NCBI GenBank assembly: GCA_963833675.1
Contig: CAWHYW010000035.1
Location: 62,001-126,000 of the forward strand
Length of the DNA stretch: 64,000 bases
Direction: 5' to 3'
DNA from: DASQDN01 sp963833675
GTDB taxonomy: Bacteria > Acidobacteriota > Terriglobia > Bryobacterales > Bryobacteraceae
How positions within the stretch are numbered: position 1 is the stretch's first letter; every line of letters starts with the position of its first letter. Below the pieces are notes generated by a model that did no database searches, was not told where the DNA came from, and saw only the letters and a list, made by a program, of their open reading frames with translations. Below are positions 47,742 through 54,985 of the stretch, piece after piece. The position numbers and the translations under genes are program-made.

Positions 47742-48461
47742 TTACCCCTGCGACGGTGGAATCCACTTGGGAGCATCTCGGATGTGGCGAGTCATCCTGT
47801 CCACCAGCCCGACCCGAGTTGCGGCGCCGCTTTGCGCGTAACTGATTACGGGCCTTTCCCGACGCTCAATCTCCTGAATGGCTGCTTCAAGGTCCGGCAT
47901 TATTTCTAGAGGTACAACCAAGCCGCCATGCTGATCCACCTGAATGAGATCGCCAGGCTTGACCACCAGCCCTTCGATGTTCACGGGCTTGCCGAAGTCC
48001 GTCACATGAATGTAGGAATGGGAAACGCAGAGGTGCCTGTACAACGCCTGAAACCCTGCGGCGCGCATCTCATCCACGTCACGGATGCCGCTGTTGGTCA
48101 CAGTACCGATACACCCGAGCGCTTTATGAACATTCGAGTTCACTTCTCCCCAAAACGAACCCAAGCTCGGGTAAGGGTCGAGATCCTGAACCACTGCGAT
48201 TCGGGGTCCAGGAATGCTCTCTACGTGCTCCCAGTAGTCGAATACCTCCCGGCGGCCGAAGCTCTCAAATGTTTGAGAAGAGATGGTACAGGTGCTCGCG
48301 AATCCGGCAATGGGCGCCATTGAGGGTTGCAGGCATTGAAATCCAGGCCTGAGGAAACCCTGGCTGCGCGGGCGCAACTCGAATAACTCGATTGCATTGG
48401 CGACGGTCGGCGTGTTGTATCGCGTGAGGATGGACAAGTCCAGCTTGGATTCCGGTGTCAT
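47742..48461 (-). CDS. RraA-like / 4-hydroxy-4-methyl-2-oxoglutarate aldolase family protein
   Basis: A member of the RraA/HMG aldolase (formerly demethylmenaquinone methyltransferase-like) family. Motifs are NTPTVANAIELFELRP, GEVNSNVHKALGCIGTVTNS and GIRDVDEMRAAGFQALYRHL, then VKPGDLIQVDQHGGLVVP. The metal/substrate-binding Arg-Asp pair is in GIRDVDE. I prefer the start at 48461 (MTPESKLDLSILTRYN). An in-frame ATG at 48497 is also open, but it would overlap the start codon of the divergent DinB-like gene. The substrate is a 2-oxo acid or the RNase E partner; RraA function is not known in this group. Frame intact. Confidence 0.85.
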   Translation of the reverse strand: MTPESKLDLSILTRYNTPTVANAIELFELRPRSQGFLRPGFQCLQPSMAPIAGFASTCTISSQTFESFGRREVFDYWEHVESIPGPRIAVVQDLDPYPSLGSFWGEVNSNVHKALGCIGTVTNSGIRDVDEMRAAGFQALYRHLCVSHSYIHVTDFGKPVNIEGLVVKPGDLIQVDQHGGLVVPLEIMPDLEAAIQEIERRERPVISYAQSGAATRVGLVDRMTRHIRDAPKWIPPSQG

Positions 48462-48485
48462 AAGCTCCGCTTCGTATCGTAACGT

Positions 48486-48490
48486 GGAGG
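48486..48490 (+). promoter_or_regulatory. Shine-Dalgarno GGAGG for the DinB-like gene
   Basis: GGAGG ends 5 bases before ATG 48496 and supports that start; it lies inside the longer form of the divergent RraA-like gene. Confidence 0.6.
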
Positions 48491-48495
48491 ATGCC

Positions 48496-49065
48496 ATGAT
48501 CTACGAGCACTGCGCGATTCCCGATTCCGCCGTCCCGCAAGCGTCCGAGGCAACTTTCCAGCATGCGCTCGATATCTATGCCGGCGAGACGAACAAGGTC
48601 GCATCCACCTGGCTGGAGTTTTCCGACTCGGACTTGGCCTACAAGCCACATCCCAAATCGAGCTCGGTGGCCGAAATTCTCAGCCATCAATTGCTATCGG
48701 AGCGCCGCTTCTTTGCTGAATTCCTCGGAACGTCCGAGCCTGGACCGGCTGATGTTCTGCCCCCCGAGATTACAGTAGCGGCATGCACACACCGGCTCGT
48801 CCAACTGGCGAGGAGGCGCCTCGATTTCCTTTCCAGCCGTGATCTGGAGTGGTGGATGACAATGACGAAGTTCTTCGACGTGGAACGCCAGCGCATCTGG
48901 ATTTTCTGGCGGCGTGTTCTACATACCGCGCACCATCGAACGCAACTGACGCAGTATCTCCGTATGCTGGAGAAACCGGTACCGTCGACTTACGGCCCAA
49001 CCGCTGACGTGACGTGGAGCGGCGCAGATCCGACGACTACTGTGGATGCCGCGGGTCGCACGTGA
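48496..49065 (+). CDS. DinB-like/DfsB-type four-helix protein
   Basis: A DinB-superfamily four-helix-bundle protein of 189 residues. The helix with FQHALDIYAGETNKVASTWL, then VAEILSHQLLSERRFFAEFL (metal His region) and the terminal RRVLHTAHHRTQLTQYLRML with the HxxxH-type His pair fit the family, which binds a divalent metal (three His). Known relatives are thiol-dependent transferases (bacillithiol S-transferase, maleylpyruvate isomerase), but no substrate is evident here. The Shine-Dalgarno GGAGG at 48486 supports ATG 48496. Frame intact. Confidence 0.82.
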   Translation: MIYEHCAIPDSAVPQASEATFQHALDIYAGETNKVASTWLEFSDSDLAYKPHPKSSSVAEILSHQLLSERRFFAEFLGTSEPGPADVLPPEITVAACTHRLVQLARRRLDFLSSRDLEWWMTMTKFFDVERQRIWIFWRRVLHTAHHRTQLTQYLRMLEKPVPSTYGPTADVTWSGADPTTTVDAAGRT

Positions 49066-49080
49066 TCCTAGGGTTGCAGA

Positions 49081-50340
49081 TCATAGGTCGTAGGGCGGAA
49101 CGGCAGATTGCGGAAGTTCGATATTGATCTGATCGAGGCCGAAGAATCCCGGAGCGGCTCCCGCAAAGAGTACATTTGTCGCTTGCCCATTGACGGTTAC
49201 ATGCGGAGCGGCTATGCCATGCAAACCGGTTGCCCAGATCGTAACGTATCGGGCAGTCGATCGGCGTGACGGCGAAAATGCCCGGTGTCGCGCGCGCCAG
49301 GTCCGGTCGAGTGTTGGCCGATTCCGACCGCGGTACCTGAACGCTTACCTCAACCGGAGCTCCGGGTTTCGGGGGAGACATACAGATTGATCTGTCCGGG
49401 CGACGCGAAAAGCAGACTCGACGGCGTCTCCGTTAATACGACTCTCGTGCCTGCAAGACGTTGGCTCCAACCGGCCATCGTAGCTCCCGACGTCAGGTTA
49501 TTTCCGTAGATCGATACCAGCGACCCAGGTGAAATCGTCATTGCCGGCTTTTGAGATGCCGCGTTTGCGATCGCATTGATCGCCGGCATAACTGCCGGAC
49601 GAGGCTGCCCGTCTGCATCGACCTGTCCGGTAATCCATAACAGCGCTTGTTCTATAAGCTTTTGGAAGCGAGGGTCGCGCCAGGTATCCTCGAAGTGACC
49701 GAGAGCGCTGTAAAAGACGCGTCCAGCGCCAAAGAGTCGCGTCCATGCCAATGCGAAATCTTCGTCAGTCCGATTCACTCCCGGTATCTTCGTATCGACC
49801 GAAGTGGTATCCAGCGTCATGAGCACACGAACACGGTCACGAGAGAAGTCGCGGAACTGGTAAATCTCGTCTGTGATCGCAAATGACGGCGCCAAATCCT
49901 TTGTCGCAGGATGATCGGGATCTTCGATGTCAATGCGAACTTGTTGAACCCAGGGATGGCCATCGAAGCGGCCGCCGATAAGTTCCCCGTACTCCGGCCA
50001 TGTGTAAAGCGTATCAGTGGCGCTGTGAAATCCTGCGAACCCACCGCCTCGACGTATGAAATCCAGGAACGATTGCTTTTGTGAATCGCTTAGAGCTAAT
50101 TCACCGCTAGTGAAAAACACTACTGCGGAGTACGCGGGCAAATCGTTTAGGGCGGAGAGGTCTTCGGTCGCCGTAACTTCGAGTTTGCCTGTCCGTGCAG
50201 CAACTTGCGCCATGACCTGCTGCGACAGAGGCAGGCAATCGTGTCGAAATCCTGCCGAATGTGTCAGGTATAGAACCCGCTTCGGTTGCGCGAAAAGAAG
50301 ACACTGAAATACGGCGATAATCACGATCCAGCGCGCCACG
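49081..50340 (-). CDS. ThuA-like domain fused to TIGR03437 domain, frameshifted
   Basis: A secreted two-domain protein. The N-terminal domain is ThuA/GATase1-like (VLYLTHSAGFRHDCLPLSQQ; YSAVVFFTSGELALSDSQKQ; IRRGGGFAGFHSATDTLY, then PWVQQVRIDIEDPDHPATKD and RVFYSALGHFEDTW). Family proteins are linked to trehalose or 3-keto-sugar metabolism. A TIGR03437 domain follows (MTISPGSLVSIYGNNLTSGA; SLLFASPGQINLYVSPET). Indels near 49370 and 49250 carry it on through RATPGIFAVTP to APGFFGLDQINIELPQSA, ending VPPYDL at 49081. The start is probably GTG 50340, ahead of a signal peptide ending in FAQ. The usual GATase1 Cys is not obvious. Confidence 0.8.
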
Positions 50341-50385
50341 CCGATTAGACGCCTCGCCGGCGCTTCTTGTATAAAGTAATGAGAA

Positions 50386-50979
50386 ATGCTGACGACTCGT
50401 CGCCATTTATTGGATCTTGCCGTTCGCGCCGCAGCCCTGCCTGGAGCCGCTGAATTCTTCTCAGCCTGGTTGTCGGCTGCGCAGGTACACCACGCTTCTG
50501 GCGGTTCGTCCGAGGCGCCACCTGAGCCTCCCTTATTGCGCAACTATAAACCAAAATTCTTCGCGCCGGACGACTTCGACGCTTTGCGAGCATTCACCGA
50601 GATCCTCATTCCTACCGATGAAACACCGGGCGCCAAAGAGGCTCACTGCGCTCACTACATCGACTTTGTTCTGCAATCGGCAGACAGCATGCCTGGTTAT
50701 CAGAAGCAGTGGCGCGACGCGATGGCGCTGCTCAAGGCCGCGGGCTTTCACGACGCGGATGCCAAGGGTCGAGCAGCGCTGGTTGAAGCGATGTCGAAGC
50801 CCGAGCGCGATCGCAATGCTAAGCATCCTGCATTCCCTGCCTACAGATTGATCAAACAGCAGAATACGTTCGCGTTCTATACATCGCGGGCGGGTATGAT
50901 CGAGAACCTCGATTACAGAGGCAACTCTTATAACGCGACGTTCCCGGCGTGCAATCATCCGGAGCATCACAAGGTCTAG
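50386..50979 (+). CDS. Gluconate 2-dehydrogenase subunit 3-like protein
   Basis: The small, usually Tat-exported subunit that pairs with a GMC-type flavoprotein. The N-terminus MLTTRRHLLDLAVRAAALPG is Tat-like (RR). The body has LRAFTEILIPTDETPGAKEA, the family hallmark, then a helical region ending YRGNSYNATFPACNHPEHHK. Length 197 residues, as expected. It lies 3 bases before the GMC oxidoreductase start, the typical gene pair. The enzyme probably oxidises a sugar or sugar acid in the periplasm and passes electrons to cytochrome c or quinone. Frame intact. Confidence 0.9.
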   Translation: MLTTRRHLLDLAVRAAALPGAAEFFSAWLSAAQVHHASGGSSEAPPEPPLLRNYKPKFFAPDDFDALRAFTEILIPTDETPGAKEAHCAHYIDFVLQSADSMPGYQKQWRDAMALLKAAGFHDADAKGRAALVEAMSKPERDRNAKHPAFPAYRLIKQQNTFAFYTSRAGMIENLDYRGNSYNATFPACNHPEHHKV

Positions 50980-50982
50980 AGA

Positions 50983-52731
50983 ATGGCTAAAACTTACGAT
51001 GCAATCGTAGTTGGATCGGGAGCTTGCGGTGGATGGGCAGCGCTGGAACTCTCGAAAGCCGGCATGAAAGTACTGATGCTCGAAGCCGGAAGTCATGTCG
51101 ATCCAGTCAGGGATTTCCATCACACTTTTCTGTATCAAATGGACTATCGCGGGCAGGGAAAGCCTGGGCTGCTGCGACGGTATGCAGGCAGTGAGCGGAA
51201 TTACCGGATCATGCTCGACAACGAGGAGAACCCCTATACGACTTCACCCGGAACCGTGTACAGATGGGGCCGCTCAAGATGCCTCGGCGGACGCACCATG
51301 CATTGGGCTCGCGCGACGGACCGCATGGCGGACTACGAGTTCAAGTCCGCATCGCTCGACGGCTACGGCATGAACTGGGATGTGACGTACGCCGACATGA
51401 AGCCGTATTACGACCGCGTCGAGAGCTTCATCGGAGTCAGCGCTGCGATGGAAGGGATGGAGCAGTTCCCCGATGGAGTATTCCTTCCGCCCATGCCGCT
51501 GAACTGCGCGGAAGCGGTCTTCGCCGCGGCTTGCAAAAGTTTGGGATGGCGCTCAACGCACCGCCGATTGGCGCAATTGACTCGAGTCCACAACAAAAGG
51601 CCACCGTGCCATTATTGCGGAAATTGCGTCAACGGCTGCGATGTGGGGGCAATGTTCAATACCGTGGCCGTCACGCTTCCGCCCGCGTTAAAGACAGGCA
51701 ATCTCGAAGTTCGAACCGACTGCGTCGTGGCTCGCATCCGAATGAACAATGAGAATCGGGCGCAAGGCGTCACTTACATCGAGCGTTATACGAAAACGGC
51801 AATCGACGTAGATGCAAAGTACGTGATCCTGGCGGCCTCGACGTTGGAGAATACACGCCTGATGCTGCTTTCGGCAAGGGGCGGCTTAGCAAACTCCAGC
51901 GGCACTCTCGGCCACTACATGATGGATCAGGTCGGGGGCGGCGGCGTGAGCGGGTTCCTCCCGATTCTGAAGGGCGGCCCCAGTCGTCTGGATGACGGAA
52001 AAGCCGCTGGCATTACGATCCCCACGCTTCAGAACTTCGATAAGAAAACGCAGCGCAAGGACTTCATCCGTGGATATTGCATGAACGCCACGGGCGGCCA
52101 AACGGAATTTCCGCAGTTCGCAGCCTCTCTTCCGGGCTACGGATCCGATTGGAAGAAGGAAGTGAAAAGCCGCTATGTGGCGCAGGCGCGTGTCTGGATT
52201 GCGGGCGGAGAAATGCTCGCGCAAAAGGAAAACTACGTCGAACTCGACCCTGAGGTGAAGGACCACTGGGGCATTCCGGTCCTTAAAATTCATTTCTCGC
52301 ACTGCGACAACGACCGGAAGATCATCGCCGATTTCCAGCAGAAGGCTGAAGAATTGTTCCATAAAGCCGGCGGAGAAGTGATGCCCGGTTTTGCGCGTGG
52401 AGGTCCGGCCGGATTTCCCGGTGGACCGGGTTCGCCGGATACCAACACGGCGGGACGGTCGAGTATTGGAGCCGGCGCCGCGGCAGAAGGCGACCGGCGT
52501 CGCGCTCTCGGCAGTTCGATCCACGAAGTCGGAACCGCGCGCATGAGCGCAAGTTCCAAAGATGGCGTTCTCAATTCGTATTGCCAGACGCACGACATTC
52601 CGAATCTATACGTATTCGGAGGCAATGCTTTTCCGTCGACGGGCGACAAGCATCCAACCCTGACCATGATGGCGCTCGCAGTTCGCGGTTGCGATCACTT
52701 ACTCGAACAGGCAAAGGGAAAGAGAGCCTAA
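50983..52731 (+). CDS. GMC family FAD-dependent oxidoreductase
   Basis: A 582-residue glucose-methanol-choline oxidoreductase. The FAD-binding loop is VVGSGACGGWAALELSKAGM with LMLEAGSHVDP following. The region PPCHYCGNCVNGCDVGAMFN is Cys-rich (four Cys), as in many sugar-dehydrogenase GMC proteins. The C-terminal motif GNAFPSTGDKHPTLTMMALA with the preceding HEVGTARMSASSKDGVLNSY carries the catalytic His region. The acceptor is probably a cytochrome c rather than oxygen. The gene follows the gluconate-dehydrogenase subunit 3 gene by 3 bases, so the complex is likely a periplasmic sugar 2- or 3-dehydrogenase. Frame intact; it ends 2 bp from the convergent isomerase gene. Confidence 0.92.
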   Translation: MAKTYDAIVVGSGACGGWAALELSKAGMKVLMLEAGSHVDPVRDFHHTFLYQMDYRGQGKPGLLRRYAGSERNYRIMLDNEENPYTTSPGTVYRWGRSRCLGGRTMHWARATDRMADYEFKSASLDGYGMNWDVTYADMKPYYDRVESFIGVSAAMEGMEQFPDGVFLPPMPLNCAEAVFAAACKSLGWRSTHRRLAQLTRVHNKRPPCHYCGNCVNGCDVGAMFNTVAVTLPPALKTGNLEVRTDCVVARIRMNNENRAQGVTYIERYTKTAIDVDAKYVILAASTLENTRLMLLSARGGLANSSGTLGHYMMDQVGGGGVSGFLPILKGGPSRLDDGKAAGITIPTLQNFDKKTQRKDFIRGYCMNATGGQTEFPQFAASLPGYGSDWKKEVKSRYVAQARVWIAGGEMLAQKENYVELDPEVKDHWGIPVLKIHFSHCDNDRKIIADFQQKAEELFHKAGGEVMPGFARGGPAGFPGGPGSPDTNTAGRSSIGAGAAAEGDRRRALGSSIHEVGTARMSASSKDGVLNSYCQTHDIPNLYVFGGNAFPSTGDKHPTLTMMALAVRGCDHLLEQAKGKRA

Positions 52732-52733
52732 CG

Positions 52734-53747
52734 CTAGGCGCTCAGCTTCTCACGAGCGTAACGAAGGCAAGCGCGTACGTTGTCCTCTTCGATCCGAAGC
52801 TGTTCCTCATGCGAAAACTGGCTGATTCGAGGAAGCGGCTTTTCGCGCTTCGACTGACTTTGGGCCAGTCGCAGAGTGCGTGCGAGATTGCGGCCGCTCC
52901 GATCGGGGAACGTCGCCCAGTAACGATCCGTCAGACATGGAATTTTCAGCGGGTCTCGCGTGATCATTTCGAGTACGAAGTTGGTCTTCGGCCGCACTTG
53001 CCGGACCATCGTGAACATTCTTGGCAGGTCGAGGACACCCTCTCCCAGCCGCACCTCCGACAAAAGAAATCCATCCGCATATAGCTCCAGGCCCATATCT
53101 TTGACGTGCGTCGCCAAGGCGTAAGGCGCGAGCTGTTCCACCACGTCCATCGGATCGTCCAGCAAGGAAATATTGTTTCCGAAGTCCAAACATGCGCCGA
53201 CGTGCTCACTCGAATAGCCCTTCAGAATTTGAACGATTTGCTCGAGAGTCCAGTCTTTATGATTCTCCAGCGCAAATCCGACTTTGTTCTTCTCGCAGAT
53301 ACCAACTGCCGCGCGGATTGCCTCCTTGCTCTTGTTTGCGAAGGCCTGGTAATCGGCAAGCGTTGAGAAGTCTTCGTATCTTCGTCCTCCGGCGTTCACT
53401 CGTACGAGAGGCGCTCCAACAGCCTGCGCATTTTTCACCGCCTGTTCGAAGGCCGACATGTCGCCGTTTTTCGGCAGAGGAGTAATGGCTTCAATGAACA
53501 TGCCTAGCTCCTCGGCACGCGCTCGAATCTTCGGCAAATCGCCGTTGATAGCGCTCTGAATTCCTGCCGCTCCCAATCCATTGCAGTGCTCCAGGAACTC
53601 GTACGTGTTGCGAAAGCGCCTGACCGTCATGTAGGACGTGGTAGCGATTCCCATTTTGCTGCGCGTGTTCTGCGCATTGTTTGCGCCGGGCATGGACAAG
53701 GCGGCCGCAGACGCGGCCGTGCGGTGCAGGAAATCTCGTCGTGTCAT
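52734..53747 (-). CDS. Xylose-isomerase-like TIM-barrel sugar isomerase/epimerase, Tat-exported
   Basis: A 337-residue TIM-barrel protein of the AP_endonuc_2/sugar phosphate isomerase group. The Tat leader is MTRRDFLHRTAASAAALSMP. Strands and metal ligands are in VGFALENHKDWTLEQIVQIL (Glu), VGACLDFGNNISLLDDPMDV (Asp) and LATHVKDMGLELYADG (His), with a last NFVLEMITRDPL (Glu). Such enzymes isomerise free sugars or keto-sugars in the periplasm. It is convergent with the GMC gene (2 bp gap), and may act on the product of the GMC dehydrogenase. Frame intact. Confidence 0.9.
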   Translation of the reverse strand: MTRRDFLHRTAASAAALSMPGANNAQNTRSKMGIATTSYMTVRRFRNTYEFLEHCNGLGAAGIQSAINGDLPKIRARAEELGMFIEAITPLPKNGDMSAFEQAVKNAQAVGAPLVRVNAGGRRYEDFSTLADYQAFANKSKEAIRAAVGICEKNKVGFALENHKDWTLEQIVQILKGYSSEHVGACLDFGNNISLLDDPMDVVEQLAPYALATHVKDMGLELYADGFLLSEVRLGEGVLDLPRMFTMVRQVRPKTNFVLEMITRDPLKIPCLTDRYWATFPDRSGRNLARTLRLAQSQSKREKPLPRISQFSHEEQLRIEEDNVRACLRYAREKLSA

Positions 53748-53776
53748 TAGCTCAAGCCTTTTTAGACTCTAAACCA

Positions 53777-54769
53777 TTAGCGCGCGCCTCTTTCTTTCCG
53801 GCTTGCGCCATACAATTCCAGCACGTCCACGGTATATCCGCGCTGTTCCGCATGTTCAATATCGACCGCCAGTTGTATCATGGCTCGTGATTCTTTTTTG
53901 CGGCCCATCGTTTGTAACAGTTGCGCAAAAAGGCGCCGAATATGGGCCTCCAGCGGATGTCCGGGACCGAAATAGCCGACCACTATTGAAAGCGACTCTT
54001 CAAGAAGTGCTTCAGCTTCGGTAAATTCTCCAAGACTCGTTTTGACCAACGCGAGGTTTGATAGCCCCTCCGCCAGCTTAGGATGATTAGGAGCAAGGAT
54101 TTCACGCCGAATTCGGAGAGCGTCGGATATGTGCCTCGCTGCGTCCTCATGCCGTCCCAAGCCATTCTGCGCCAAGCCCAAAATGTTTAGCATGTCCGCT
54201 CGGGGTAATGGGCGCACCCTGCCCCAAACATCCGCATCCGGGTTGAGGAGCAGTATGGCTTTCTTATATTCGCCCCGAGCATTATGGTCAGCCGCGAGAT
54301 CCTTGCGGGCGACGGCGGACTCAGGGCTGGCGGGTCCGAACACGACCTCCGTGATGGTCAGAGACCGCTGATGCAGGGCTTCCGCTTCGCGAAAACGGCC
54401 CGAAAGCCGGCGGATCGTGCCCAGACAGCTTAGAGTGGCTGCTGCATCGGGATTATCGCTCATCCCATTCCGCTCCCACAGCTTGAGTGCTCGTAAATAG
54501 AGTGGTTCCGCCTCGGCGCGCTTACCCAAATTCCAAACGGCGGTGCCGAGACGTCCCAACGTGACTGCCATACGGGTGTCGTTCGGCGCGAAACTCTCGG
54601 CTTCGTGCAGAGCTTGAGCCAGGCATTCCTCAACCTCTCGTAATCGGCCCGCGGCACTCAAGCGATCTGCGTGCTGAATCAGTTCAGCCCATCGATCACT
54701 GACGGTTGCGCCTGCGCTGACGCCTACACCTACACAAACTAGCCCGATGAATATAAGAAGTGATCTCAT
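53777..54769 (-). CDS. Exported TPR protein (kinesin-light-chain-type repeats)
   Basis: A secreted TPR protein of 330 residues. ATG 54769 gives a signal peptide (MRSLLIFIGLVCVGVGVSAG). Repeats are of the 42-residue kinesin-light-chain type, for example AVTLGRLGTAVWNLGKRAEA, AATLSCLGTIRRLSGRFREA, LNILGLAQNGLGRHEDAARH and LSNLALVKTSLGEFTEAEAL. No other domain is seen. It is divergent from the wHTH-PD40 gene with a 216-bp gap containing two palindromes. Function is probably protein binding. Confidence 0.88.
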   Translation of the reverse strand: MRSLLIFIGLVCVGVGVSAGATVSDRWAELIQHADRLSAAGRLREVEECLAQALHEAESFAPNDTRMAVTLGRLGTAVWNLGKRAEAEPLYLRALKLWERNGMSDNPDAAATLSCLGTIRRLSGRFREAEALHQRSLTITEVVFGPASPESAVARKDLAADHNARGEYKKAILLLNPDADVWGRVRPLPRADMLNILGLAQNGLGRHEDAARHISDALRIRREILAPNHPKLAEGLSNLALVKTSLGEFTEAEALLEESLSIVVGYFGPGHPLEAHIRRLFAQLLQTMGRKKESRAMIQLAVDIEHAEQRGYTVDVLELYGASRKERGAR

Positions 54770-54885
54770 ACAGGCGGCCTCCCGCGCCTCGCTGGAGTTT
54801 TGCCCAAACCGCCGTGATCTTCCATGACAGCAGGCCGAACTGAATGTGACTTTACGGATCATCCCAGCCTGAACAGCTAAACCAC

Positions 54886-54923
54886 ACAATCCGGATTGTT
54901 TGTTGTGGAATGCGAACCGCATT
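54886..54923. promoter_or_regulatory. Two palindromes in the divergent TPR / wHTH-PD40 promoter region
   Basis: ACAATCCGGATTGT (54886-54899) is a perfect 14-bp palindrome. AATGCG and CGCATT (54909-54914 and 54918-54923) are a second inverted repeat with a 3-base loop. They lie 63-100 bp upstream of the wHTH-PD40 gene and 117-154 bp upstream of the TPR gene. Dyad operators for a regulator are a fair guess, possibly the wHTH protein itself. Confidence 0.45.
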
Positions 54924-54985
54924 TCAGGTGCTTAACTTCGACCTGGATTGGTGCTACACTTCCATACACATCGGAAAGCGGGTAT

